Below are positions 26,887 to 34,901 of a stretch of DNA of 64,000 nucleotides, in pieces. Positions within the stretch are counted from its first letter, which is position 1; each line of letters starts with the position of its first letter. Under the pieces are notes generated by a model. It ran no database searches. It was given only the letters and a program-made list of their open reading frames with translations, and was not told the origin of the DNA. Origin of the DNA: Cohnella abietis (lineage in GTDB: Bacteria; Bacillota; Bacilli; Paenibacillales; Paenibacillaceae); assembly GCF_004295585.1 (NCBI RefSeq), contig NZ_AP019400.1, positions 3,322,001 to 3,386,000 of the forward strand, written 5' to 3'. The position numbers and the translations under genes were made by a program.

Positions 26887-27291
26887 GTGAATTTCGCTTC
26901 TGTGCGCATCATTACCGACGATGTGGATCGTCTCGTCGATTTCTATGAGAAAGTCATGGGTGTTTCGGCGGAGCGCCCCGCGCCCGTTTTTGCCGAACTG
27001 GTTATGCCATCATGCACTCTGGCAATCGGCCACTCCCAGACGGCGCAACTATTCGGCGCTGGTTCCGTAGTGGCGGCCAACAATCGCACTGTCATCATTG
27101 AGTTTCGCGTCGACGATGTCGAAGCTGAATACGCACGTTTGAAGCTATTTGTCGATGATTGGGTAAAGGAACCGACCACAATGCCGTGGGGGAACCGATC
27201 TGTGCTTTTCCGCGATCCCGACGGTAACCTCATTAACCTCTTCGAGCCGGTGACCGAGGAAGCGATCAAACGTTTCAGCGGTAGGCGTTGA
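26887..27291 (+). CDS. VOC superfamily protein (glyoxalase/bleomycin-resistance fold)
   Basis: 134 aa, the usual single-module length. Paired beta-alpha-beta-beta-beta units are visible: FASVRIITDDVDRLVDFYEKVMGV at the start and RSVLFRDPDGNLINLFEPV near the end, with a Glu metal ligand in FAELVM and NLFEP. Members are metal-dependent lyases, dioxygenases or drug-binding proteins; the substrate cannot be told. GTG start behind GGAAGGATG. It follows the WYL operator and is its likely target. Confidence 0.88.
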   Translation: MNFASVRIITDDVDRLVDFYEKVMGVSAERPAPVFAELVMPSCTLAIGHSQTAQLFGAGSVVAANNRTVIIEFRVDDVEAEYARLKLFVDDWVKEPTTMPWGNRSVLFRDPDGNLINLFEPVTEEAIKRFSGRR

Positions 27292-27651
27292 CGAACAGTT
27301 AAGGTGAGTGAGGCCTCAATTTAGGGAGTGGCAAATGGGAAGCAGGGAAGCTTCTATACGAGGTAGCTTTACGAGCAGTGTGATATCTATTTGTTTCCAA
27401 GTGGACATAACAGAGCCTTTTTTTCTTAAAAGGCTCTGTTATGTTCTTTGCTGATGTTTTGCTAAATAGATTTAAGATCAACTGCGGGGATGCTTACCAT
27501 ACCAAACCAAACCCTGTACAAATAAATATAAATGGTATGTCGTTTCGTTTTTTATATGAAATAACCCAAGAGAACTATAGATCTCAGTAAATAATTTCTC
27601 TATAATGTCTAGTATTGCTTGTAATAACTTACCATAAGGAGAGTGAAGAAA
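27292..27651. other. Intergenic region with one terminator
   Basis: About 360 bp. It holds the terminator at 27406-27443 and, just before the next gene, TATAAT at 27601-27606 without a clear -35. Nothing else is recognisable. Confidence 0.4.
27406..27443. terminator. Strong terminator after the VOC gene
   Basis: CATAACAGAGCCTTTT (27406-27421) pairs perfectly with AAAAGGCTCTGTTATG (27428-27443) around a 6-nt loop. Confidence 0.85.
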
Positions 27652-28326
27652 ATGAAGAAAAAAGCATTTGTAGCTATTATTAGCGCATCCATGCTGGCCA
27701 GCATGGGGACTGGCGCTTTAGCAGCAACTAAGCTGAAAGAAATTAAAGCTTACCTTAACCCTGAGGTAAGAGTGCAGGTCGATGGAACTTATGTTGATTT
27801 GCGTGATGTTAAGGGCAATGCTATTGCACCAATCACCTATAATGGAGCAAATTATTTTCCTATTCGCTCCATCTCAGACGCACTTGATATAGCAGTCGAT
27901 TATAATGAGACTACCAAAACTATTATTTTAGGCGAGAAAGTCGACGGCGTTTCTATTGTAGATGGCTTCAAAGATATGTATTATACGAAAGACTCAGCTA
28001 AAACAACCTATAAAGGCAAGGATTATAAAGAAGCATATTTCAACGATGGATCTGGCAACCGCAGTAGCAACTTTATGCTCTATCCAAATAAAGAGCATCA
28101 AACACTATACCTTCAGATAGCAGCTGTTAACGGTGATATAACGGAACTTACTATACAAGACAGCGATACCAATACTATTTTGAAAAAGATAGATGTGATT
28201 AAAGCAGAGGAAGGCTTAGTCACTGTCCAAGTGGATATCGCTGGTGTTAAATCATTGTATATTCACGGAAATGTAAAAGGTGATACTGCTGTCTTTGTAC
28301 CATTGACGACTTCGTATTATAAATAG
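27652..28326 (+). CDS. Secreted protein with copper-amine-oxidase-N-like domain
   Basis: About 224 aa. A signal peptide (KKKAFVAIISASMLASMGTGALA) precedes a Cu_amine_oxidN1 (PF07833)-like segment, VQVDGTYVDLRDVKGNAIAPITYNGANYFPIRSISDALDIAVDYNETTKTIIL, which in Paenibacillus is common as a wall- or stalk-associated module without oxidase activity. Residues 110-224 form a beta-rich domain, possibly NPCBM-like, that I cannot assign. ATG at 27652 is chosen because AAGGAG lies 10 nt upstream; GTG at 27643 would be too close. Confidence 0.8.
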   Translation: MKKKAFVAIISASMLASMGTGALAATKLKEIKAYLNPEVRVQVDGTYVDLRDVKGNAIAPITYNGANYFPIRSISDALDIAVDYNETTKTIILGEKVDGVSIVDGFKDMYYTKDSAKTTYKGKDYKEAYFNDGSGNRSSNFMLYPNKEHQTLYLQIAAVNGDITELTIQDSDTNTILKKIDVIKAEEGLVTVQVDIAGVKSLYIHGNVKGDTAVFVPLTTSYYK

Positions 28327-28338
28327 GTCTTATCTAAC

Positions 28339-28371
28339 AAAAGGTATCCCTTCACGAAGGAGATACCTTTT
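28339..28371 (+). terminator. Terminator after the secreted protein gene
   Basis: AAAAGGTATC (28339-28348) pairs with GATACCTTTT (28362-28371); CCTTC/GAAGG continues the stem past a single bulged A. Confidence 0.85.
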
Positions 28372-28497
28372 GATTCTATTTCAGCATCTTAAAGCCGCAT
28401 TATGTCACACGTGAGTGTCTACAGGGGATAATACCAATGTATCAGGATTTTTCCTATTTCATCATACTCAATCCACCTAGCCTGTTCCCGCATACTA

Positions 28498-28511
28498 GTC
28501 ATGTGGAGTGC
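28498..28511 (+). repeat. Short dispersed motif GTCATGTGGAGTGC, copy 1
   Basis: The same or similar sequence recurs at 29591-29605, 31703-31717 and 36769-36783, always downstream of a gene. The rest of the 28372-28659 gap shows no gene or clear promoter. Confidence 0.55.
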
Positions 28512-28659
28512 TTAATATTGATGATTCTGAAACAATAAATGAGATGTGACGGTGCGGCTCAAAGGCATTGATTGTAATGATATGATCGTATACGCTTAGG
28601 CACTGGTATTAAGCGAACGGGCAGTTTTTCTATTTTTGCGAAGGATGCGATAAAAGGAT

Positions 28660-29574
28660 ATGGAAAGTTCGAATCAATGGGATGCAGAATGGGAAGTATC
28701 AGAAGAATTGGCATATAAATTAATAAGCAGTCAGTTTCCGCAGTTAGCTACAAAAAGCGTGAAAAAACTAGGACATGGCTGGGATAACACTGTTTTTCTT
28801 GTCGGGGCCGAATATGCATTTCGTTTTCCAAGAAGAGAAGTTGCAATTAATTCTTTAAGGATGGAAGGAAAGATACTGCCTAAGCTTAAAGATTATTTTT
28901 CCATTGCATATTCGATACCGCTGTTTTTTGGGGAAGGGGATTATAATTATCCTGCACCCTTCCTAGGCTACCCCTATTTATTCGGAGAGTTTCCAATCGG
29001 ATTAACTGACAAGCAACGAGCGCTATCAGCAACAACGCTCGCGCAATTTTTAAAAGGCTTACATGCATTCCCTGTGCAAATTGCCCAAGAAAATGGAGTT
29101 CAACATGACCATAGAAATCTGACTGATATTGCGATGCGTAAGGAGAAGATACATAAATTCATTTCCGATCTTGCCCTTCATTTCAGTGAAGAAGAGTATC
29201 ATGCAATATCAAATTATTTGGAACAGCTCAGAACTGAAAGAGTGAATCAAAAGTATGTATTCCTTCATGGTGACCTTCATTTTAAAAATATACTGGTAGA
29301 TGAGAATGGAAGAGTTTCAGGGATTATCGACTGGGGAGATATCAATATAGGACATCCTGCTTGTGATTTGAATGTTGTGTATAGCTTTTTACCTCCGGAT
29401 GCGCGTTCTGACTTTTTCAAAGAATATGGGGATGTAGATGAAGAAACGAAGATCTTATCTCGATTAATTGCCATATATATTCCCATTTTGATAATGATGC
29501 AGGCAATTGATGATAAAGATGAAAGGTTGGTTGATGAAGCAAAAGCGAACATAAAACGTGCTCTTTCAGATTAA
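28660..29574 (+). CDS. Aminoglycoside phosphotransferase (APH) family kinase
   Basis: 304 aa. An APH/choline-kinase fold is shown by VKKLGHGWDNTVFLVGAEYAFRFPRR (nucleotide loop with Lys replaced near the end), the Brenner motif FLHGDLHFKNILVD (catalytic Asp) and IIDWGDINIGHPACDL (metal Asp). It would transfer phosphate from ATP to an aminoglycoside, macrolide or small metabolite; the motifs do not settle which. The ATG is close behind AAAGGAT. It lies among other small-molecule-modifying enzymes. Confidence 0.85.
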   Translation: MESSNQWDAEWEVSEELAYKLISSQFPQLATKSVKKLGHGWDNTVFLVGAEYAFRFPRREVAINSLRMEGKILPKLKDYFSIAYSIPLFFGEGDYNYPAPFLGYPYLFGEFPIGLTDKQRALSATTLAQFLKGLHAFPVQIAQENGVQHDHRNLTDIAMRKEKIHKFISDLALHFSEEEYHAISNYLEQLRTERVNQKYVFLHGDLHFKNILVDENGRVSGIIDWGDINIGHPACDLNVVYSFLPPDARSDFFKEYGDVDEETKILSRLIAIYIPILIMMQAIDDKDERLVDEAKANIKRALSD

Positions 29575-29590
29575 GAAATTACGTACTCCA

Positions 29591-29605
29591 GTCATGTGGA
29601 GTGCT
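29591..29605 (+). repeat. Short dispersed motif GTCATGTGGAGTGCT, copy 2
   Basis: Copy of the 28498 motif, 17 bp after the APH-family stop. Here CTCCA-GTCATG-TGGAG can form a small hairpin. Confidence 0.55.
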
Positions 29606-29673
29606 GCTCACTGTTAGTTTGGAGCGGGATATAATTCGGAGATGTATTGGCGGAAAATAGAGCATAACCAGTG

Positions 29674-29705
29674 AAAGCCTGTGGTCTAATTCCCCACGGG
29701 CTTTT
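29674..29705 (+). terminator. Terminator downstream of the APH-family gene
   Basis: AAAGCCTGTGG (29674-29684) pairs with CCCACGGGCTTT, with a T run after it. It is about 100 bp from the stop. Confidence 0.65.
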
Positions 29706-29762
29706 TCGGAGTCTTTATGGAAGAATATTATATTAAGAGAATGTTTAGGAAGGGGCTTGCCA

Positions 29763-29906
29763 TTGAGAAACGAGGGGATATTAGAGGACGCCAACCCCAG
29801 AGAAAGCGTACAAAATCTTCATGGTATTAACGCTGTGATACGGGCGGGTGCATACCACGATAATCAAAAGCTAAGTTCAATGAAGGAAAGGCTTGAAAAA
29901 AGATAG
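29763..29906 (+). CDS. Possible small protein, 47 aa, unrecognised
   Basis: A TTG-initiated frame behind GGAAGGGG reads LRNEGILEDANPRES and ends LSSMKERLEKR. It is hydrophilic, with no signal peptide or known motif, and could equally be the tail of a decayed gene. It occupies most of an otherwise empty gap between the APH-family gene and the convergent reductase. Confidence 0.25.
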   Translation: MRNEGILEDANPRESVQNLHGINAVIRAGAYHDNQKLSSMKERLEKR

Positions 29907-29955
29907 AATCTAAGGCCAAAATTATCCGCATGATGACAGAGAATTCTGCAAATGT

Positions 29956-30900
29956 TTATGATATGGAATTTTCAATAGCTTTGTGTTGTTCATTGTTTTC
30001 AATTACCTCAGTAAGACGTGGTAAAGGTATACCTAACTTTTTTGCTTCTCTCACAACTTCAAGTACCGCAAAACCTGCTTTACTATTGTTGTATTCGATG
30101 AAAAGTCGTGGTAAGCTGCCCTTTGCAAATATAACCTTGTTAAAAAGCATACCGAGAAGTGCTGGTGGAATCTTAGTTAACAGTAGAGAAATCGTATCAA
30201 TCTTTGTACCTCTAGCTTTAAGTACAGGGATAATTCCCCTCATATTCTTACCAACATTTGCGAATGAGTCACTATGATTCATGAGTGCTGGAAAACTTCC
30301 CAGTTTTAACACCTCGGTCTCTATAGCCGCATTCATGGCAAAGTGATTCCATAGCCAGTTTTGCATATCCTTTATCCAACTAATTTTAAAATGGGCACTT
30401 TCAAATAGTTCTTTGACCTTGTTGTTAATATGTTCAGTGCCTACCCGTGGTTTTTCCAGAAATAGCATTTTCAAAAAGCCACCTCTAAGCCTATTGTCCG
30501 CGATGCCGCCGCCTCCTCCTGGGAACCCAAAGACAACATTGTTCATAGACAATGGTGAGATCGATGATTTCAAATCTTGCCAAACATTATTGAATATTAG
30601 GACAGGGGTGTTTCCAGCAGCAGTCGATAGTAATTGTGCTGCTTCTGGAAGTTGTTCCGTGTTGACACTCACAATAATGAGATCATAATTTGGGCTCATC
30701 TCCTCATGCAGTTTGACGTTCCAGCTTTCTTTTATTAGCTGTTTCCCTCTTCGTGCGTCCCACATTTCAAGCTCTATGTTGCTTCCGAAGGTTTCTTTTC
30801 TCCCTTTTCTAACGTAAAACTCAACTGTATGCCCTGCCTTTTCAAAAGCCCAAGCATATTGGGTCGATATTACACCTCTACCAAAGAATAATATTCTCAT
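29956..30900 (-). CDS. Ketopantoate reductase (ApbA/PanE)-like dehydrogenase
   Basis: 314 aa. The N-terminal Rossmann motif ILFFGRGVISTQYAWAFEKAGHTVEFYVR is followed by DLIIVSVNTEQLPEA and FGFPGGGGGIADNRL; a helical C-terminal domain completes the fold. The classic PanE signature KxxxN...E is not evident, so it may act on another 2-oxo acid or beta-hydroxy acid. It is divergent from a TetR gene, which suggests a detoxification or conditional role rather than housekeeping pantothenate synthesis. Confidence 0.8.
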   Translation of the reverse strand: MRILFFGRGVISTQYAWAFEKAGHTVEFYVRKGRKETFGSNIELEMWDARRGKQLIKESWNVKLHEEMSPNYDLIIVSVNTEQLPEAAQLLSTAAGNTPVLIFNNVWQDLKSSISPLSMNNVVFGFPGGGGGIADNRLRGGFLKMLFLEKPRVGTEHINNKVKELFESAHFKISWIKDMQNWLWNHFAMNAAIETEVLKLGSFPALMNHSDSFANVGKNMRGIIPVLKARGTKIDTISLLLTKIPPALLGMLFNKVIFAKGSLPRLFIEYNNSKAGFAVLEVVREAKKLGIPLPRLTEVIENNEQHKAIENSIS

Positions 30901-30965
30901 ATTGCCTCCTAAAAATATATATTAATCCTTGTTAATGACCAAACAACGTGTTGTATAATGATATT

Positions 30966-30982
30966 GTATAGATTCACTATAC
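30966..30982. promoter_or_regulatory. Putative TetR operator
   Basis: GTATAG (30966-30971) and CTATAC (30977-30982) form a dyad with a 5-bp centre in the divergent space between the reductase and TetR genes. Confidence 0.5.
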
Positions 30983-31049
30983 GGTCATCAACCATCAGAT
31001 TTTTAATATCTGTCGTATAATCGATTGAACAGAAAAATGGAGGCAAATA

Positions 31050-31634
31050 ATGAATAAGCAACCTGAAATTACGGACAAAACAAGGCAAACATTTATAAAT
31101 GTATTCTGTGATTTATATAGCCAAAAACCAATTGAAAAAATATCCATTCAAGAGATTGCTAACCAATCAGGATATAATCGCAGTACATTTTATCAATACT
31201 TTACGGATATCTATGAGTTGTTGGACTGCGTTGAAGAGCATGTCTTGAAATCCATTAACGAGGAAATGGCAGGCAGAGAGTTTTCTACACATACTTTCCA
31301 AGATGCACTTCAATGCTTGGAAAATGCAGAGGAAATTTCAGTTCTTAAAGCCCTCTTGGGCGACTATGGTTCTGTTCATTTTGTTGAACGCCTGAAAAGA
31401 GAAATTCCCTTTGAGAGATTGATTGTGGACTTTCCAACAAATGATGCCTTAGCACCATACATAATTGAGTTTTACATATCAACATTAATATCTATGTTTC
31501 GCCTTTGGATACGCAACGGCAAAGATCTATCGTCGGAAGAATTGGTCAAGTTGATAGATAGCCTATTTGCAAATGGGATAACACCGTATCATATCTTTGG
31601 CACGGTCAATCCGCGGCGCTCTGATTCGAATTAA
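31050..31634 (+). CDS. TetR family regulator
   Basis: 194 aa. The helix-turn-helix is KISIQEIANQSGYNRSTFYQYFTDIYELLDCVEEH (about residues 31-65), of the subfamily with a TetR_C_33-like C-terminus. The start is ATG with GGAGG 7 nt upstream. It is divergent from the ketopantoate-reductase-like gene, its likely target. The Vat-like gene starts 170 bp downstream in the same direction but is separated by a dispersed repeat. Confidence 0.9.
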   Translation: MNKQPEITDKTRQTFINVFCDLYSQKPIEKISIQEIANQSGYNRSTFYQYFTDIYELLDCVEEHVLKSINEEMAGREFSTHTFQDALQCLENAEEISVLKALLGDYGSVHFVERLKREIPFERLIVDFPTNDALAPYIIEFYISTLISMFRLWIRNGKDLSSEELVKLIDSLFANGITPYHIFGTVNPRRSDSN

Positions 31635-31702
31635 AAGTAAGGGGACGAGGAGAAGTTGATTTTATCAATCAAACGGCAAAATAAATAAATTACGAAACCC
31701 GC

Positions 31703-31717
31703 CCATGTAGAGTGCCT
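31703..31717 (+). repeat. Short dispersed motif, copy 3 (CCATGTAGAGTGCCT)
   Basis: Variant of the 28498 motif between the TetR gene and the Vat-like gene. Confidence 0.45.
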
Positions 31718-31803
31718 AATATCATCCGAGCTTCTTTACAGTTATATAGCTAGTGAAATACGAAAGGGCAAGTTAAATAACGTTCTAGAGAGGAAGTGTA
31801 AGT

Positions 31804-32454
31804 ATGACGCTAGCTCCGGATAAAAAAAAGCTATATCCAAATGAAAATATTAGAACAGTTTGTTACATTAAAAATTTACCAAGTAGACCAAACGTTGAGA
31901 TTGGCGATTATACATATTATAGCGACAATACAAGCTCACCAGAGAATTTCTATGACAATATTCAGCATCATTATGACTTTTTGGGTGATAAGCTGATTAT
32001 AGGTAAGTTCTGCGCCATGGCTGAAGGGGTTACTTTTATTATGAATGGTGCTAATCATCGGATGGATGGTTTTACAACATATCCCTTTAATATTTTTGCT
32101 GGAGGCTGGGAAAAGGTCACTCCAACGATAGATCAGTTGCCCTTCAAAGGTGATACTTTGATTGGTAATGATGTATGGCTGGGACAACATGTCACGATTA
32201 TGCCAGGGGTAAAAGTTGGCGACGGTGCAATTGTTGCTGCGAACTCAACGGTTGTGAAAAACGTTGAACCATATACGATTGTTGGCGGCAATCCAGCAAA
32301 TGCTATTAAGAAGCGTTTCAGTGATGAGACGATTAAATTATTGTTGGAGCTTCAATGGTGGAATTGGGATGAGAAAAAGATATTTGAAAATCTCGAGCAA
32401 TTAGTTTCGAGTAACGATATTGCAGCATTAAAGAAGCTATTAAATGAGGGATAA
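31804..32454 (+). CDS. vat: Vat-type streptogramin A O-acetyltransferase
   Basis: 216 aa left-handed beta-helix xenobiotic acetyltransferase. The whole length follows the Vat pattern: NVEIGDYTYYSD near residue 30, HHYDFLGDKLIIGKFC, the catalytic-histidine segment FIMNGANHRMDG, STYPF-like TTYPFNIF, and hexapeptide turns GNDVWLGQHVTIMPGVKVGDGAIVAANS ending YTIVGGNPA. Vat enzymes use acetyl-CoA to acetylate the C14 hydroxyl of group A streptogramins. Paenibacillus is known to carry chromosomal Vat homologues. Activity is inferred from similarity by eye; a CatB-like relative is the alternative. Confidence 0.85.
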   Translation: MTLAPDKKKLYPNENIRTVCYIKNLPSRPNVEIGDYTYYSDNTSSPENFYDNIQHHYDFLGDKLIIGKFCAMAEGVTFIMNGANHRMDGFTTYPFNIFAGGWEKVTPTIDQLPFKGDTLIGNDVWLGQHVTIMPGVKVGDGAIVAANSTVVKNVEPYTIVGGNPANAIKKRFSDETIKLLLELQWWNWDEKKIFENLEQLVSSNDIAALKKLLNEG

Positions 32455-32459
32455 TATAA

Positions 32460-32536
32460 TGTTGCTTATCAGGTAATAGCTTATTGGAGCCACATTTGCC
32501 TATTGGGAGAAGCTCAGGCGCTGCTGCGCTTGGGCT
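32460..32536 (+). repeat. Intergenic terminator repeat, copy A
   Basis: An element of about 77 bp that starts GTTGCTTATCAG and ends in the hairpin AAGCTCAGGCG-CTGCTG-CGCTTGGGCTT plus T run. It is about 80% identical, without gaps over 60 bp, to copy B at 36781-36858. It terminates the Vat-like gene and is the presumed docking site of the intron fragment that follows. Confidence 0.75.
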
Positions 32537-32542
32537 TTTATT

Positions 32543-32790
32543 GTGCGCCCAGCATGGGCGTTATCTATAGGGTGAGAGTCCCGAGTGACGAAGGCAGTAG
32601 TAGTCATTAGCGTAAGACAAGGGTGCCCTCCGCGAGGTGGAATCTGAAGGAAGTCGGCGGCAAACCTCCGGTTCGAGGAACACGAATCTCATATAAGGCT
32701 AACGTTCGTTGGATGAGGCTGCAGAACAAGTCGAAGTCCTTACTGCCGAAGGCGAACGGGAGTAAATGAGGCGAAATTGAGGTTACTCAA
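32543..32790 (+). mobile_element. Truncated group IIC intron (domain I only)
   Basis: Starts with GTGCGCCCAGCATGGGCG and continues with the conserved landmarks CTATAGGGTGAGAGTCCCGA, AAGGGTG, GGTGGAATCTGAAGGAAG, CGGCAAACC, GAGGAACACGAA, TTGGATGAGG and AAGTCC...TGCCGAAG, the order seen in the Oceanobacillus iheyensis group IIC ribozyme. The match stops near 32780 at GAGTAAATGAGG. No reverse-transcriptase gene and no domain V/VI hairpin follow within 400 bp, so it is a dead fragment. It sits immediately behind a terminator hairpin, the normal insertion place for class C introns. The exact right end is uncertain. Confidence 0.85.
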
Positions 32791-33050
32791 ATTTCAACTA
32801 GATTATATAAAACATGAATTTTATTATAGCCAAGGGTGGATTCTAATTGACAATTCACTTGTATGAATTATTAAAAGATTGCGTACAGTTGGACATGGCT
32901 TCTTTGCGTGATTTGGGATGAATAACTTATAGTGAGGAAATTTAATAAGTTCTACGAATTGGAAATGACACCTTTTAGGAAATTCCCTAGTCAGAATTAA
33001 GGAGACGTTGGGTTAGAGAGTTGAACCTACAGAAGCTCCATCCAAAGAGA

Positions 33051-33071
33051 CCACTCCATTGGCAGGAGTGG
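33051..33071 (+). terminator. Orphan terminator-like hairpin
   Basis: CCACTCC (33051-33057) pairs with GGAGTGG (33065-33071), followed by CTTTGTCTTT. No intact gene precedes it on the plus strand. Confidence 0.55.
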
Positions 33072-33130
33072 CTTTGTCTTTACATGCTGATATAGATACT
33101 GTGGTCAAAATTAACTTTGTGCATAGTTAA

Positions 33131-33158
33131 ATTAGGGTGACCTGTATCATAAGTGACG
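33131..33158. repeat. Intergenic hairpin repeat, partial copy 2 of 3
   Basis: CTGTATCATAAGTGACGGCG plus AAAA is identical to the right half of the element at 33864-33914. The left arm is missing. Confidence 0.65.
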
Positions 33159-33208
33159 GCGAAAACTTTGTTGTGAAAAGTAATCAGTCGTCGAGAATAC
33201 AAGAACGT

Positions 33209-33739
33209 TTATGAAAAATCGGCTTGAAATGCGTCTGCAATGTCAGGAAGATTTTCAAATTTGAAATTGTCCCAGTTTATTTTTTTTAATGTTTCCTTCG
33301 AAATTAATGCGATAACAGCATTACTATCATCGGTATTTCCGAACTTATCCTCAGTATTTATTTTCACATTGAAATGAACTGTTTCAATTGCAGGAATATC
33401 CTTTATTTCTTTCAAAGTATTTGTGATATCCATAAGTATTTCTTTTTTTATGTCACTGTTTGTCATTACACCGGACTCAATTGCATCAATATACAATTTC
33501 CCACTTTCTCTATCAAACAATACCGATTGAACAGAACCAAAATTCTTCTCCACAACAATCTTAGTATATTCTGCTGGAGAGGACTTCTTAATATTTTCAT
33601 TTTTCATTGAAGATTCGGCACTCGATTCAATTTCAGAATTACTTTTCTTACTTTTCTCGAATTGACTATATTTGTAGATTGATCCTCCGATTATTATCAA
33701 TAATACAAGTGAAATGAATATTGACCACTTTTTTCTCAT
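33209..33739 (-). CDS. Membrane-anchored extracytoplasmic protein, unrecognised
   Basis: About 176 aa. The N-terminus MRKKWSIFISLVLLIIIGGSIYKY is a single membrane anchor or uncleaved signal; a Lys/Ser/Glu-rich linker and a folded region of about 110 residues (KIVVEKNFGSVQSVLFDRESGKLYIDAIESG ... NAVIALISKETLKKINW) follow. ATG at 33739 is selected because AAAGGAG stands 8 nt upstream; the longer open frame to 33853 has no support. I do not recognise the family. It stands alone between two copies of an intergenic repeat. Confidence 0.75.
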   Translation of the reverse strand: MRKKWSIFISLVLLIIIGGSIYKYSQFEKSKKSNSEIESSAESSMKNENIKKSSPAEYTKIVVEKNFGSVQSVLFDRESGKLYIDAIESGVMTNSDIKKEILMDITNTLKEIKDIPAIETVHFNVKINTEDKFGNTDDSNAVIALISKETLKKINWDNFKFENLPDIADAFQADFS

Positions 33740-33863
33740 AAACACAGCTCCTTTATCAAGTGCACATACTTTTAGATTAATATTGATTCTACCATATTTC
33801 AACATTTGTTTAATATAGATTACTAATTGCGAGACGGATATGGTGACAGGCAACCATAGTAAG

Positions 33864-33914
33864 ATTTTTCGCCGATAGACCTGTTAAGCTGTATCATAAG
33901 TGACGGCGAAAAAT
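33864..33914. repeat. Intergenic hairpin repeat, copy 3 of 3
   Basis: ATTTTTCGCCG (33864-33874) and CGGCGAAAAAT (33904-33914) are perfect 11-bp arms around a 29-nt centre. The centre and right arm match 33131-33158; the left part matches 25771-25800. Small non-coding mobile-like or bidirectional-terminator repeats have this form. Confidence 0.7.
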
Positions 33915-33964
33915 TTGGTGTATGTGCGGGAGAGTTGTAAGCAAGTGAGATAGTTTAATTATGG

Positions 33965-33988
33965 GCCTCTAAGTCATTTGGTTTAGAG
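33965..33988 (+). terminator. Terminator-like hairpin
   Basis: CCTCTAA pairs with TTTAGAGG around GTCATTTGG and is followed by TTTTAG. No gene lies directly upstream on the plus strand. Confidence 0.45.
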
Positions 33989-34461
33989 GTTTTAGTATAA
34001 GAGTTACTCGACAAACTCACCCATATTTTCCTGTTTTGTGATTCTCAATTAATCAAGTGAATAATATAAATTATGAAATAAAGTGAATATTTAGGGCAAC
34101 ACTAGAAGACACGACTTCTGATAACACAACGCCCGAATTCCTTGCTGCGCAAGGCTTTCCCCACTTCGCTTTTGTCGCTTTGTCTTCGCATAACTTGAAT
34201 TTTCTCTACTAAGATATACGGAATAGGCACAAAAAGGATATATGCTAAACGAGGGCTAGTTTGAATTCAAAAATGAAACGGATGGTAGAGGGAATGTACT
34301 TTCGACAGCGAGCAACCTAGTCACCAATACAGATGTCTTCATAATCTCATTAACAGTGATATCGTCCATGTCATCGACAGCGTGATAATGCTGTTTCGAA
34401 GATTTAATTCCGCAATTTGATCATATGAATGCTCTGGCTAATAATCATTGAGATTTTCTAG

Positions 34462-34513
34462 TTGTCTTTCGCTTCTACAAGTTGTATTATAAAAAATGTG
34501 ATGTAGAAGCGAA
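34462..34513 (+). promoter_or_regulatory. Promoter and BlaI-type operator of the BlaI/M56 operon
   Basis: TTGTCT (34462-34467) and TATTAT (34485-34490) are spaced by 17 bp. Between and across them lies the 11-bp palindrome TACAAGTTGTA (34476-34486), matching the TACA...TGTA half-sites used by BlaI/MecI repressors. A 12-bp perfect inverted repeat TTCGCTTCTACA (34468-34479) / TGTAGAAGCGAA (34502-34513) encloses the region. Confidence 0.75.
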
Positions 34514-34529
34514 GGGGGGTCATATAAAA

Positions 34530-34901
34530 ATGCAAATAACCAAAGCTGAAATGGAGATTATGCAAGTCATATGGGAAAGTGAAAGAAGAATGACGACTAA
34601 GGAGATTATGGAATTACTGCCGGACAAAAAAACGACGACAATTATCACGCTAGCCGGCAGGCTGATAGACAAAGGAGCATTACAATCTGTTAAGCTAGGA
34701 CGTTCTCATGCTCACGAATATTGGGCAGTCATAAGTGAAGAGGACTATCGAAAAATGCAAACGCAGAGCTTCGTGCGCTCCATACATAATGGCTCTGCCA
34801 AAAGTCTGATAAGTGCCTTGTTTCAGGACGAGAATTTGACAAAGAAGGACATTGAAGAGCTCCGGAGCTTTATTAATAATGAGGCGGACGATCATGATTA
34901 A
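34530..34901 (+). CDS. BlaI/MecI/CopY family repressor
   Basis: About 123 aa, normal for the family. The winged helix reads ITKAEMEIMQVIWESERRMTTKEIMELLPDKKTTTIITLAGRLIDKGALQSVKLGRSHAHEYWAVI, and the C-terminal helices form the dimer region. ATG at 34530 follows GGGGGG. It overlaps the M56 gene by 8 bp, the normal repressor/sensor-protease pair. It is expected to bind TACAAGTTGTA in its own promoter and be cleaved after signal-induced activation of the M56 protein. Confidence 0.92.
   Translation: MQITKAEMEIMQVIWESERRMTTKEIMELLPDKKTTTIITLAGRLIDKGALQSVKLGRSHAHEYWAVISEEDYRKMQTQSFVRSIHNGSAKSLISALFQDENLTKKDIEELRSFINNEADDHD

Larger units (their letters stand above)
32791..33208. other. AT-rich intergenic region after the intron fragment
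   Basis: No credible gene; only short frames. It contains a hairpin at 33051-33071 and a partial copy of the CTGTATCATAAGTGACGGCG repeat at 33131-33158. It may include decayed DNA left by the intron deletion. Confidence 0.4.
33740..34461. other. Long intergenic region
   Basis: About 720 bp. It contains the hairpin repeat at 33864-33914, a terminator-like stem at 33965-33988, and a more GC-rich block at 34098-34210 that encodes only a 29-residue basic frame on the minus strand. The remainder is AT-rich without recognisable signals. Confidence 0.4.

Noticed and set aside
32543..32790. rRNA or riboswitch
   Set aside because: The conserved stretches follow group IIC intron domain I in order; no riboswitch core was recognised and the adjacent genes do not fit one.
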